This document shows positions 45,056 through 56,273 of a DNA stretch of 64,000 nucleotides, piece by piece. Within the stretch, counting starts at the first letter, position 1, and every line of letters begins with the position of its first letter. The stretch spans positions 372,001-436,000 of the forward strand of contig JAWWNJ010000111.1 of NCBI GenBank assembly GCA_037176885.1. The letters are read 5' to 3'. The DNA comes from Favolaschia claudopus (Eukaryota; Basidiomycota; Agaricomycetes; Agaricales; Mycenaceae). The notes under the pieces are model-generated. The model ran no database searches. It had not been told where the DNA came from and was given only the letters and a program-made list of their open reading frames with translations. The position numbers and the translations under genes are program-made.

Positions 45056-45418
45056 CAGTTGCCGCGAAATCAATTTACTTACCAAATATGAAAATCCTCA
45101 TCAATCCCCTTCTTTTCCTCCGAAAATAATTGTTTTCTCAAAAGGCAAGGTGACAAAAATACGGAGAGACTCAAGCCTGCATGTCTGGTGTAGAAAAATC
45201 TGGGTCTTTGTGTTGAGGGAGTTTGTCTAAGAAGTTCGGCCAAACCCGGTCAGAAACATGACAGATCGGGCTCGTTCTTCTCCGTAGACGTATCCACAGC
45301 AAGGGATACATACCATCTATCCAATTTTTCACCTATCGGTGCGTCAGTTTTCTGTGCAATAGGGCGGTTCTGATGGGAATTTCCATATTTGGTAAGTCAA
45401 TTGATTTCGCCGCAACTG
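45056..45418. mobile_element. MITE of the CAGTTGCGGC family, 363 bp
   Basis: Tips CAGTTGCCGCGAAATC and the complement of CAGTTGCGGCGAAATC, flanked by TA (45054-45055, 45419-45420). Subterminal AATTTACTTACCAAATATG matches the other members. Confidence 0.9.
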
Positions 45419-45449
45419 TAGCTCGCGAGATTGCTGAAAGGGTGTAGAA

Positions 45450-45535
45450 TAGATTTTTTTTTTTCTTTCTTTCTTTTCTTTTCTTTTTTCTTTTGTTTGT
45501 TTGTTTGTTTGTTTGTTTGTTTGTTTGTTTGTTTG
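45450..45535 (+). repeat. Microsatellite: T-rich then (GTTT)n
   Basis: A TTTC-type run followed by about nine GTTT units. Confidence 0.9.
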
Positions 45536-45920
45536 GGAACGGAATGGGTGCTGAATTAAAATTGCGTTTGCATTACGACCACTTAGATTCAACTTGACCA
45601 TCGATTTTTCGCATTTTACCGATCAATTTTGATGGGAAAACGCGTCAAAACGCGGGAAAACCAGTCTGTGACCTGTGACTACATTCAATTTAGGTCCGGT
45701 TGTGACCTGTGACCTGAATCTTCGGTCGAAATGGTACAGTAATGAGAATGGCAAGTTTTATTTGGCCATTCCCAGAAAGGACATCCCCTCTAATTTGCGA
45801 AGGGATCCAAATTTGGACTCAACGAACGTTGAGGGGCAATTTCCTTTCCGGGAAGCGCGGAAAAAAAGTTGACATTCTCATTACTTTCCGGATCGGCTGT
45901 AACTTTTTTGTTTTTGTTTT

Positions 45921-46364
45921 AAGATGGGGCTCACTCATAAGCAACCTACCCCATGTGACCGTGACATGCGTGACACACCTGCCTAATCGGGACCGATGCC
46001 TCTTTCCACGCTATGGGACACAACACAAAGAGATCGTGCGCGGGAAACCCCTACCAAGTTGCAATCCAAACTCTATCATCTACCTGTGGATGAGATATTT
46101 TGAATTTTACAGCAATATTGAAGGCGGTGATAGCAAATTTCTCATTCGGTCATTCATCGGCTTTCACCGAAGCTGTGTGGAAACAGATTGGTCCAAAATC
46201 TGGGATGATGGGACTATAACACTATCTTAACAATTCTTCGTAGCTGAAATATGTGTAATTCGTCCCAAAGTGGATGACTTTGTGGTGGGAAAGTCGATCA
46301 GGCCCAAAAAGGAATGTCACACTAATCACGTGGGGTAGGTTGCTTATGCGTGAGCCCCATCTTA
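45921..46364. mobile_element. Inverted-repeat element of about 0.44 kb
   Basis: Arms 45921-45975 and 46314-46364: AAGATGGGGCTCACTCATAA at the left and its diverged complement at the right, continuing through GCAACCTACCCCA. It overlaps the end of the inverted recombinase copy. No coding motif. Confidence 0.6.
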
Positions 46365-46905
46365 CGAGTTTTGATCCTGCCGGCCTGTCATTGATGGCAT
46401 CACTCCGCTTCTCGTTTGGGATGTTCGATCGCCGGGTTTCCTTAACCAGTAATTCGAGAGCGCGCAAGTCGAGTCCGTTGAAGGAGTGCTTGTGGGGGTC
46501 AAGGAGAGCTCAGCAGGACAAGGAATCAAGATTAAGATGTTGAATTCAACAGTTAATATGTACGTTCTGTTAAACTATCACTCCCCAAACTCTCAATCTA
46601 CTGCCAATCAGAAATTCAGGTATAAGGTGTCGGAAAGCCAAAACCGCGCTTGCTTCTCCTGCCGACCGTGACTCCCCGCGCCTTGTTAGACTTTCTGATT
46701 GCGTCAAGGAGTTTGGCAATGGATTTGTGGGACTCGGGATAAGCTTTAACGAACTCCGCCTCGTTACAGCCCGAGAAGAGCTTCGCTTGAGCGAAAGAGA
46801 AGGGAAATTGATTACACCCACCTTTCGTACTCGTCATAAATGAGCTTGCGCTGTGAACTCTTTGAGCCAGTCACCATTCGTATTCCACCACTGTAATGTT
46901 CTCGT
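46300..46905 (-). pseudogene. Inverted partial copy of the tyrosine recombinase 3' end
   Basis: Complement of 50250-50870 with moderate divergence. It encodes EFVKAYPESHKSIAKLLDAI and NKARGVTVGRRSKRG, against EFIKAYPKSHTSIAKLLDAI in the main gene. It also carries the same 3' flank (ATTGGCAGTAGATTGAGAGT). No catalytic part present. Confidence 0.8.
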
Positions 46906-46954
46906 GGCAGTACCAGCTAATTCAAAGTTCGTGGAGTACCTGAGCTGGGCCCGC

Positions 46955-47045
46955 CTTTCAAGGCCTTGCAATACCTTATAAGGCTTGGCGGGGCACCTTA
47001 TAAGGCCTTGTAAGGCCGTTAGGTTGCGCAAGGCCTTACAAGCCT
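46955..47045. repeat. Cluster of AAGGCCTT/CCTTATAAGG palindromes
   Basis: Within about 90 bp: CAAGGCCTTGCAATACC, CCTTATAAGG twice, AAGGCCTTGTAAGGCC and CAAGGCCTTACAAGCC. Dense short palindromes with no coding content. Confidence 0.7.
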
Positions 47046-47241
47046 TTTTTGATTTTTCCGACAATTGTAAGGACCATGCAATCTAGTCTCCCGCTTGCAC
47101 ACCTGTGAAGGTCTAACTGACCCTGGCTTGGAGACCACTGCTATAAGCATGGTTTCCCCCATAATCCAGGGTAGATTTATGATCAGTCGACTCAGCCCAA
47201 ATTCAGACCAAGGAACTGCTGGGAAGAAGACCATCCAGTGA

Positions 47242-47424
47242 TGGGCGCTTAATTTCGATCTTACCGCGGGCACAACCAGGGAGTTGAAGTCTTTTGAGAC
47301 TGTAAGGGCTGATGGTAGCTCAATCGATGCAGACATGGACCACGGATGTCCAGATTGCACACATCTCAAGCGGTATTGGGAGGATCTGCTGACAGAGGGA
47401 TTTGTCTCTGTACAAGAGGGTTGA
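47242..47424 (+). pseudogene. KDZ-transposase-associated Cys-cluster (CxC) fragment
   Basis: An open stretch reads NFDLTAGTTRELKSFETVR, then DMDHGCPDCTHLKRYWEDLL before a stop at 47424. The D-H-G-C-x-D-C-T-H-x-K-R-Y motif is typical of cysteine clusters attached to basidiomycete KDZ (Kyakuja-Dileera-Zisupton) transposases. No catalytic domain nearby, so a remnant. Confidence 0.5.
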
Positions 47425-47740
47425 CAAGCTCTTGTGGCGCAAACTCGAGCGTTGGTACAGATCACGTCCAATTGTAACAGTCAACAAATACAGTAGGTTC
47501 AAATTCGATCCCTAGCTCGCACTCTGCAGTGAATTCCGAAGTTCAAGCTCCTCTGCCTCATTAGTCTATGTTGCGTCCGCACATCAAGAGCAAAGGAAAG
47601 GACGAATATTTTTAGCAGCCCAAGTTCAACGGCCTCATCCGTGATCTCAAACGTGGATCTGTCCTGAGCCTGTGATAATCTCCCGTAGAAAAGTGGACTG
47701 ATAGGGCTCGCATTATACAGCTATAGATGCGGCAGCTAAA

Positions 47741-48309
47741 TCAGTCAGGTCCAAGGATTGTATGGGTCAGTCGGCGTACGCTGATGTGGTGAGGGTCCGG
47801 CTTCCACCGATAATTCATTCTTTCAACTGTCATGAGTCGATGACTATTCGAATGTCGTCGTGAATCCTCAGAAATAAAAAATTGTTCAAACCGTATGTAC
47901 CTTCTATCTGGCGTCAGAGGCAAAAGGTGTGCACTTGCTTCTTTGAGACAACACCAGATATCTCGACCACTGGATGTTTCCGCCACTCGATAATCCCAAC
48001 AGTACGGTGCATGCTATCTTCGATTATGGAAGACCCATTTGCCGTCGTGTCTGTTGTAACACGAAAGTACGGGCGATTCTGCGGACCCATTACGACCGAA
48101 TTCAAAATAGGCACACTCCCATTCCGCGACGAAGACGATTGCAGCGGCGTAAAAACGAATGAGATGGTATTAATGTTCGGTTCCTGTGTCGGGAACGGAA
48201 GGGCGCCATATGTGACCGGGCTGCGCCTTCCTGACCAGCATCGGTTGTGACTGGTATCTCGACTGGAACCATTGTTCGACCAGCCTTGAAAGAGAGGATT
48301 CATTGACAT
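47741..48309 (-). pseudogene. DUF6593-type protein, one frameshift
   Basis: From ATG 48309 the minus strand reads PNINTISFVFTPLQSSSSRN, then NRPYFRVTTDTTANGSSI and IIEWRKHPVVEISGVVSKKQ. It then changes frame at about 47930 into LLPLTPDRRYIRFEQFF and MNYRWKPDPHHI, with the stop at 47741. The P-Y-F-R-V-x-T ... I-E-W-x-x-H-P-x-V-E-I pattern followed by L-x-P-D-R-R-Y matches DUF6593 proteins, a large family in mushrooms of unknown function. The usual C-terminal block is weak or missing. The frame break lies in CACACCTTTTGCC. Confidence 0.65.
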
Positions 48310-48354
48310 GCTGTTTTGGTGAGATTTCGATATGGGGCACTCCTGAGCTTGCGA

Positions 48355-48455
48355 GAGGAGTGCAATGTCTTGTGACAAGCGGAGTGCACGTGACGTGTGA
48401 CGTGACTCTCCTCTTCTCGACGCTCATGTCGAGCACACGGCACGACGCCCTCGAG
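48355..48455 (+). repeat. Dispersed repeat shared with 43225-43325 (-)
   Basis: About 100 bp including GTGACGTGACTCTCCTCTTC. It lies between the DUF6593 pseudogene and the recombinase gene. Confidence 0.7.
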
Positions 48456-48655
48456 CTCATTCGACACACCTTCGGGCTTTGGATCCCTCAAGATTTCTTT
48501 TTCCCCACCCACCACACCCTCAATTTTCTGACAGGTTCTGCAGTTGCTGTGCCGACGCCTCTCCAGCTCCGTCTTGGGACTCATCTTGAAGAGTTCATAC
48601 CATTCGTAGATCAGTGAAGTAGATACCAGTGAGGCGGTCATAGAGTGGGGCGTTA

Positions 48656-50539
48656 ATGGGGTGCCTTCGCGTGCATCCCGTCGCCCCACGACCAGGAGTG
48701 CAGCCGGCTAGATTCCCCGGCGTCTTCTCCTCACCCACACCTAACTATGGCTGCCTCTCTATCAATAAACCAAGCGTGAATGAAGCGACAGTCACAAGAC
48801 TGTCTCCTCTCCTCAACAATCAATGGTGCAAAACGGTCCATATTCCCAGGGTGCCGCTGCGTGATTTCTGGCTGCTACCAGAAATCACGCAGAAGCTATG
48901 TCGGTGGAAGATATGAAGACATTCATGGCCTGGTCAGAGTCCGTTCGTCCCAAATCCAAGCTTGTGGAAGCCACGAAGGCTGGGATTGCACCTACTGCTC
49001 CTGCGGAGCGACTTCTCCTTTTGAAGCATGGCTTGATGCGGGCATTCGTGTCCAGTGGGTTTACGCTCTGGACAATGTCCGATTTCATGAATTAATCCAT
49101 TTCAATTCCAACTGACTGGTGCGCTTACAGAGATTTTGAGTTATGTGGTCTTCAGATGCGAGACTTGACTTTGGATTGTGTTGGGCCATTACCGTTCAAT
49201 CATCCGTATTTTAAAGTCTTCCTGGACGGCCGGAAAGGTTGGCAGCATAAGCAAGGCTACGATGGAAAGCGGGAAAGTGAGCGAGAGTCTCTAAACCGCT
49301 GGAAAAGTACTCACAAGCACAGGCAATGAATATAATATCTACGGTCAACGTGACATTCCCGCCATCGACATGTATCAACATCTACTTACCTGGCTCCCTT
49401 TCTACGAGCTTTGCCTGGGGCGGAAGCTTGAGTCCGACGACTATAGCTTCCCGTATATTGCCTCCAACGGAACAATCCATTCAAAGCGAGAAATGACAGT
49501 GCAAGTGTCCCAGGATCTCATCACCGAATTCACAGTCGGGGCGGGACTCAAGAAAACATATACGACCCACAGTTTTCGTCGTGGAGGGGTGCAGGATCGC
49601 TTTATGTTTGCGCCTCTTGGCAAGCGGTGGTCATTGAGTATTGTGCGGTGGTGGGGTGGCTGGGCAATAGGTGAACATGTAAGTCAGCAATTTGGTCTGA
49701 GTGCGGTGAGAAAATTGAAATATCTCGGCATGTACAGTACTAGGTTGATACGTTGATGAAGTATCTTCTCGATTCCCTTCAAAGTTACGAGACTGGGCAC
49801 GCCGACGCCTTGTGTCCAGTCCAGCACGAAGTTGACAAGAGGTTCATGGGCGAGCATATATTGGTCAAGCCCGTCACTACAGCGGACTTCCGCGCGACTA
49901 CAGCCGAACTTATGGCCCAGCTGAAAACGATCAGCCTTAACTCCTCGAATTGCCGCCTTCCGGCCCCACCACCGATTCGTTCACACCTTACCGCATCTGT
50001 ACCCGCGAACACGGCTCCAGCATCTTCCACGTCCACATCAGCGCAGCACAATAGCTTACCCGAAATCATATCCACCCCCAATACACCTTCGCGTCGAAAT
50101 TCTCGTCTATCGGAACAAGTCGAAGTTGTCCCTGGTGTTTCGATCCCGGACCTCAAGAAAGGAGACCGTGCGTGGTTGGAGGCTGTTCGCCAGTGGGAGG
50201 ATGGAGACCCGGACCAGCATCTGACGGCTCTACGACACTGGCCACCAGAACATTACAGTGGTGGAATGCGAATGGTGACTGGCTTAAAGCGTTCACAGCG
50301 CAAGCTCATTTTTGACGAGTACGACAGGTGAGTGAAATCAATTTACCTTATCTTTCGCTCAAGCGAAGCTCGTCTCATATTTTTCCTTGATCAGATTGGG
50401 CCGTAACGAGGCGGAGTTCATTAAAGCTTATCCCAAGTCCCACACATCCATTGCCAAACTCCTTGACGCAATCAGACAGTCTAACAAGGCGCGGGGAGTC
50501 ACGGTCGGCAGGAGAAGCAAGCGCGGTAGCGTCGAATAA
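48656..50539 (+). pseudogene. Crypton-type tyrosine recombinase, nearly intact
   Basis: The N-terminal piece VTRLSPLLNNQWCKTVHIPR, VPLRDFWLLPEITQKL is followed after one frame change (about 48897) by SVEDMKTFMAWSESVRPKSK and LLKHGLMRAFVSSGFTLWT. Introns at about 49079-49130, 49277-49322, 49680-49744 and 50329-50396 join DFELCGLQMRDLTL, FKVFLDGRKGWQHKQGYDG, FPYIASNGTIHSKREM, KKTYTTHSFRRGGVQDRFMF, LSIVRWWGGWAIGEH, DTLMKYLLDSLQSYETGH and the tail to a stop at 50539. H-S-F-R-R-G-G carries the catalytic His and Arg, and the Tyr lies in the Y-L-L-D-S-L-Q-S-Y region. At the first catalytic Arg position (before D-F-E-L) Ile is read. This family matches fungal Crypton-like recombinases without transposase or reverse transcriptase. 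Confidence 0.75.
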
Positions 50540-51442
50540 TGTTTCTGACTCTACATTCCGCATTTCTTTTGGCTTTCCGGTGCCTTATACCTGAAAATCT
50601 TATTGGCAGTAGATTGAGAGTTTGGGGAGTGAATGTATTAGCTGTTGGATTCAACATCTCAGCCTTGAATCCTTCTGGCTTGCCCAAGCTCTCCTTGAGC
50701 CGCGAGCACTCCTTCAGCAGACTCGACCTTCTCGCTCTCGAATTACTCGTTAAGGAAATTCGATTACACGTTAAGGAAACCCGGCGATCAAACCGCCCAA
50801 ACGGGAGGCGGTTGATGGCATCAATGACAGGCCAGCAGGATCAAAGCCCGCAAAATAAAAAACATACTTTTTTGTAGTGACTCCAGAACTTTTCAGGAAT
50901 GGCTTTGTCTATTTTGTTTTGCAATTTTTGATTTAGGGCAAAAGTTATACGGGATATAAATTTAGGTGTGTATCAAAATACTGGGTGCTCGACATGTCTC
51001 TTTTCATTTCATTTTGGTTGTGATTACCTACCTTGATCTTGCTTCAACCCGAATGCATGGAGTTGAGCTACCAAATCAATTCTTCCGCTTCGGGACGGCA
51101 TTGTTCATTTGAGGTGCTTGACCGGGATACCACTCTTCATCGTTGATTCCAGAAGTGGCCCTTAAGTGGGGTTGCGGGCGGGAGTCGCACCTCGTTGAAC
51201 ATGCAACATATTCTCAACTGGACCTTCCCAGTCCCCCCGGATTGTATCGACAACTAATGCTTTGACTATCCGTGTTTTATTCACTCCTGGTGTTGTCTAG
51301 ACTGTGATTTTCATGTTACTTGTCTTTCGTGATGTGCGAAATTTCTTTCGGCACACGAATTCCGCTGTTTAGATTAAGTTACAAGTATCCTGTTCCGTCA
51401 ACCTCTGGCAATTCTCGACGCAGTAGAGTTTGGGCCATATTA
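50540..51442. other. 3' flank of the recombinase, then no recognised gene
   Basis: 50540-50870 is shared, inverted, with 46300-46650, so it belongs to the same duplicated unit. Beyond it no motif-bearing frame is seen. Confidence 0.45.
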
Positions 51443-51631
51443 GAGGGTTTGCGATGAGCCATTGAATGGCTAACGATTTCCCGATTAGGGAACTTTGATG
51501 GCCCAAAAATTGTTGTCAAATTACACAAGAGGTGCCTGGAATGAAGTTTGGATGCTGAGACTAGGGTTAGTCTTCGTCAATGCGACTTTTGTGTAGCCAT
51601 TAGCCATCCAATGGCTGCATCGCAAACTCGC
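51443..51631. mobile_element. MITE, GAGRSTTTGCG family, copy c
   Basis: 189 bp, tips GAGGGTTTGCGATGAGCCAT and the complement of GCGAGTTTGCGATGCAGCC, flanked by TA (51441-51442, 51632-51633). Confidence 0.8.
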
Positions 51632-51633
51632 TA

Positions 51634-52840
51634 ATGCCCAGAATGTAGCACAGGGTATTCCCGACTTATCTTTACTCCCTCCCGTCCAATACAATCTCCA
51701 GGGTCTATCGTGCGTGAACTGCAGTTTGAGCGCCGCAGGCGGAAAAAACTGTATTTAGCATCCCAAAACCTCAATTTCGAGCCTACAAAGCCACTCCGAT
51801 AATCGGCTGAGTCTCCTTTCCTTCCTTCCCTTCTCTCCTCCCAGCCTTCCTTTTTGGGATTTTTTCATTTTTCTCTTTTCCCACAACATCAGTATTTTGC
51901 CAAAATGTATGGGTTTTAGCAAATGATGGCTTTTCTCAGCTATGGCTTATGACAGCTTCGACTGTATAAGCAATATATTGTGACGGATCGGCGTCCGCAT
52001 CCGCTCACGGCGAGATTCGCCCGCACTCGACCCCATGACTCCCCTCACAGCCTTGATTCCTCTGTATAAGTAGTTAGCTTTTGTCGTAGATAGCTTTCTC
52101 TTGGTCAATCCAGTCCTTACAGTGCCAAGCGCCACTTCTCCAACACTGCCTTTTCTGGCGGAAGATTTTTTTTGGAATTTATTTGGAATTTTCTGAGGAA
52201 GGAAACCGACCAAAAGAATGCGTTTGGCGTCGAGAACTCAACCTTTTCCCACGGTGTTTCACTTTTTTCGGGTCTGAAAAAAGTAAAATCATCATTTTGG
52301 CTCTGATTTTGGATGGATTGAGGCCAGATGTGTTCAGTTGTCATGCAGAAACCAAGAAAAAGTGGTAGCCGAGTCTGTTCTGACTTACCTGGGTGATCCG
52401 CCCAAGGCTGGCACGGCAAAGTCCGAGAAGCACGTGATCTTAACCCTAACCGATATGGCAATTTGATGATGGCGTCAACCATCATTAGGGTTTGTTTCAC
52501 TTTTTCGGAGGTGAAAACACAAAAACTTGTTCAATTGCCTTGCAAAGCACAAGATGGGTTGCTACACATCCATATAGACGTTCTACACTGTTTGAATGGT
52601 GATGACGGCATAATGTAGTATCGAGTTTAACTTTTGATGCCGTTCCCTGCCAAAAAAGGAACCGTGATGTGATGCTTGGCACTACACCAGTTCTTTATTG
52701 ATCCCCTTGTGTAGGAGCTCGACTTCCCCTCGCTTCCGGCACATATATAAGGGTGCCACAATCAGTAGTCATCATCTTTATTCCCTCGAATGGTCAAAGT
52801 GTACCGCTCAACTGTGTGTTCTTTGTGCTCTTTTTATGGG
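51634..52840. other. No recognised gene; one CAGTCGAAGCTGTCATAA end
   Basis: About 51935-51965 carries one end of the TAACCCATA-family MITE. Facing CCCTAA and TTAGGG words near 52445 and 52490 form a short inverted repeat only. Confidence 0.4.
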
Positions 52841-52844
52841 GAAG

Positions 52845-53004
52845 CAAGCTTCCCCATTCATCGGTATAAGGCTCCAAAATGCAGATGCTTACAAAATGAC
52901 TGGGTTACAGCTGTGCTTACAAAGCACCTGTGCGGTTATCCAGCTGTCAGTGTCATGTGACCTCGAACTGGGGCGAAACTCGGACCGGGACTAAACGCTA
53001 TCCC
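52845..53004 (+). repeat. Dispersed repeat, related to 13935-14215 and to the MITE target
   Basis: Shares CGGTATAAGGCTCCAAAATG and GTGTCATGTGACYTCG with 13990-14140. Its last 30 bp plus 53424-53505 match the complement of 57195-57300. Confidence 0.7.
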
Positions 53005-53423
53005 AGGCCCCCGGTCACTACCCATTAGGTCCGTCGGGCTGGCGAACAGAATTTGGACTGATTTACTCTATGATTTTGGCTCTTTGGGGTCTGATTTACT
53101 CTATTTTGGCCGGACATTCAGCCCTAGAAAATCAATTTTTCGCCCAAGGACCTTCTCAAGCCGATTTCTGACGGTTTGGGCCTTGAAACTGCTGGATTCC
53201 GGCCGATTTGGCTATCCAAAACGTCAATTTTGGCCTCCGATTTATTCTCCAGACGGACTACGCTTACAAAAATTTCTCGCGCTCCGCGCGATTTACTCTA
53301 TTTCAGCCGGACTTTTGCAGATTTCTGGCTGTTTTACTCTATTTTTCGGCCGCACATTGGTCAATTTTTGGACGTTGATTTACTCTATCCGCGACGGACC
53401 TAATAGGTAGTGACCGGGGGCCT
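53005..53423. mobile_element. hAT-type MITE, AGGCCCCCGG tips, with known empty site
   Basis: 419 bp, TIRs of about 32 bp starting AGGCCCCCGGTCACTACC, flanked by the exact 8-bp duplication GCTATCCC (52997-53004, 53424-53431). The interior repeats GATTTACTCTAT five times. At about 57268-57290 (complement) the same target reads ACTAAACGCTATCCCCCCAA without the element. Confidence 0.95.
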
Positions 53424-55055
53424 GCTATCCCCCCAACACCTGTGCCCCCGCGTGATCCTCGGATCTTCCGCATCAAAGATGATGACACGCTGTCAATCAG
53501 TGTCAAACCCCTTCCCGCCATCGTTCAAGTCCGTTTGCGAGCACCGAACACGTCGCCGTGGTCTTGTCTCCGGGCTCTAACCAAGACGGGGCAGCATCTG
53601 GTCGGTCTGACAAATCCAAGTCTTCGGCACCGGCGTCGTCCAAATACTCTTCATCGTTCAATGAGTTCTTCCAGGGCAGCCTGAGAGTCAGTGTTGTTGC
53701 CGACGTTATGGCCGTTGAGATTGATGACGATTCGGGGGCGCGCAGGTGCAGAGGGAACAGGTTGGTTGTTGAAAACGACACGGATAGTCGGTAACGCGTC
53801 TTGCGCGACTTCGAGATTGGCCTGCAATAAATAAATTGAGAATTGGTTGAATATTCAAGTGCAAAATGCTCACCGACTCGCGCTGGGTAGGTGTCATTTG
53901 GTTGATTGGAACAAAGTCCCGATCAATCCAATCGTACTCGCTGAAGGCTTCGTCTGCATTGTAGTAGGCAGGCTGCCGTCCAACAATAGCGAGACGACCC
54001 TTTACTGCACGTATTGCGTGCCAGAAACACAGCTGGTACTTGACATCGTCCGGGAGCTCCGCAAGTAGTGCATTAATCTCCGAGATATCCTTGTCGCTGA
54101 GACATTGCATGACTTCCATGCCCCAGGTTCGTACGACATGCCGGGCAATCTAACGGAGATAGTTCTCCTTCTCCCCGGGGTCTGGATTATGTGATTTTAG
54201 AAATAGAAATCCAAGAGGGACACCGGAGCCAAAACCTTCGCCGAGAATGACAAAACACTCATAGCCAGCTTTAGTTGTATTGACTGGTGGATTGATTAAT
54301 ATATAAGACGTATCCGGACGATTTCAAAGTACTCACATGTCGAGTCCAAGCCAATCTCCCGAATTTTCCCCGCCCATTTGCGTAAAAAGGTTGGGATAGC
54401 AAACGCAAAAGCCTGGAAACCGGCACTCTTGCCGCCATCCGGAAGCGGGATAGGCTCAACCTCGTACTCTTGCTAAATTCTTCTAAGAGAATCCGGGCAG
54501 ATTTAAGTTCGTCTTCGTGCCGCTTCCACCGATCCTGCTGTGCTTTGGCCCATATGTTGTAAACCGATTTGCGAGTGAATGTCGGTTTCGGGTGTTTGAC
54601 CAGAATTTGTTTCCAAAGCTGAGTTTACAGAATAAATCCAACGGAAATTAGAAGAAATGAAGCCTCAGACGAACCTGACTGGTGCGCAAATCCACATTCT
54701 CCAATATATATGCCTTCACATTGGGCGGGACCTCGACGGAAACATACTTTTGATGGCAATCATTGTGGCGGATGCGAACAAACCACTCGCTCGTGTCGGC
54801 AGACCCCCAGATTGTAAGCCAGCCATCGCAGGGATAGACCGTCATTTTACCCTTGTCACGCTGCTTTGACACATCTTCAACCTTGATAGATTTCCGTTGT
54901 TGACTAGAAGATTGCGCGCAGTTATATTCGTATCGGGTCATGTCACTGCTGCCAAAGGCCCGCTTCGTATGAAAGCTTCAAAATTCATGAACCCTGGTTC
55001 AAGAGAATATTGAACAAAAATTAGCTCACTGGAAACGATACCCAAGACATTCATA

Positions 55056-55881
55056 CAGTTGCGGCGAAAGTAGTGTTGCCGGGAGCTGAGTTGGAGCTGA
55101 ACTCGAGTTGATTGCCCATCAGCTCGCTGTCAGCTCGAGTTGACCGGAGCTGGCTCAGAGCTGATACCGGATATGGGAATCTAGTGTCCCAGGGTTCATC
55201 TTTCCACCCGAAGGGCAAAATTTTAGGGGAGAATGGACCAAATTTTTATGTGGAAGGTTTTCCTGAGCTCTCTTCAAGCTCAAACTGCTTTTTATACGTC
55301 GAAAACGGCCAAGAAACGGCCAATACAGAAACTGGGGAGGGAGTGTGATGTCACTCAGTTACACCACCCGAAATGTCACGTCGTCCGCTTTGGGTGACGA
55401 GGGTGGAGTCGAGGCGAGCTGGCATCACCTCGAGGTGCCGCTTTTGGGAAGGGGTCGAGTTAGAGTTGAACTCAGCTCGGAGCTAGCTCCAGCTTCCGGC
55501 AACACTAGGCGAAAGTAAATGCATTGCCATATATGGAAATTTTGCTCAAACCGACCGTCGGAGGGCGGACCATGGATGTTATGGGTCCCAGGTAGATTGG
55601 CGGCGAATATTGCTAGTACTGGGTGGGTGTCAAATGTCTATGTTTTAAATCACAAGAGAAAGGGTCAATTCCCATTGCAATTAGCTAACTTGTATGGTAC
55701 TCATTGGACTGTTTCTGATTTTAAAGTAAACAACCTGCTTGAAATGTGCATATACTCATCCGTACATATTTTGATTATCATTGAATACTCTGAGCTCTTG
55801 TTTTCGCGCATTAGACGCAAAACTGACGCAGAATGATGAGAATTTCCTTATATAGTAATGCATTTAATTTCGCCGCAACTG
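55056..55881. mobile_element. CAGTTGCGGC-family MITE split by a second MITE
   Basis: Tips CAGTTGCGGCGAAAG and the complement, flanked by TA (55054-55055, 55882-55883). Subtracting the inner element and one 8-bp duplication leaves 381 bp, close to the 363-365 bp of the other members. Confidence 0.9.
55071..55507. mobile_element. hAT-type MITE, TAGTGTTGCCGG family, nested
   Basis: 437 bp with tips TAGTGTTGCCGGGAGC and CCGGCAACACTA, flanked by the exact 8-bp duplication GGCGAAAG (55063-55070, 55508-55515), which is sequence of the host MITE. Interior rich in GAGCTGA/TCGAGTT words, like 16645-17048. Confidence 0.95.
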
Positions 55882-56273
55882 TATACGCGTTCTGCGATGA
55901 TATTGGCAATTTCCTTCGGTGATTCTTCGTCTTCCTCCAGCGCCAGCCCTGACACGTCTATGTATGCCGTGAGATTGTGGACATCTCCGGCATTGCGAAG
56001 CGCAACAAAGAAATCTTCTGCTGGTACCGCAGGTTGTCCAATGAAGGCAGATGCATCAACCGAGCTATCTGCCCGCTCGTTCTTTCTTTCATTTCCGGCC
56101 GCAGCCGCGGCATTGGCTTTTTGTTTCTGCTTCTTCTCCAAACAGGTGCGGCATGTCTTCAGAATTTCTAAGCCGTTGGCGCCGAAGATGGCCTGCCAGT
56201 TTTCCGGGGTGATTTCAAGCTCCCGAGCGCATTTTCCTCGGCAAAGCGCGAGGCGCGAAGGTTTGCTATACAC

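Larger units (their letters stand above)
53503..56273 (-). pseudogene. MULE (Mutator-like) transposase, interrupted by nested MITEs
   Basis: The minus-strand 5' part (56273-55882) encodes CRGKCARELEITPENW, KTCRTCLEKKQKQKANAA and AEDFFVALRNAGDVHNLTAY. The reading is cut at a TA by the MITE at 55056-55881. It resumes with MTRYEYNCAQSSSQQRKS and VEDVSKQRDKGKMTVYPCDG (DNA-binding, Cys-containing region), FAFAIPTFLRKWAGKIREIG, YECFVILGEGFGSGVPLGFL and GMEVMQCLSDKDISEINALL. The catalytic-domain tail is DDVKYQLCFWHAIRAVKGRL then AYYNADEAFSEYDWIDRDF. In MULE transposases the Asp of the S-D-K-D block and the C-x-(2)-H pair are conserved. Breaks: in-frame TAG at 54150-54152 (before IARHVVRTWG), TGA near 54987, and a frame change near 53690. 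Confidence 0.8.

Noticed and set aside
45344..45601. Minus-strand frame with Thr-Asn-Lys-Gln repeats
   Set aside because: A direct translation of the (GTTT)n microsatellite and the MITE end.
52440..52500. Telomere-like CCCTAA and TTAGGG words
   Set aside because: Only one or two units on each side, forming a short inverted repeat; no array.
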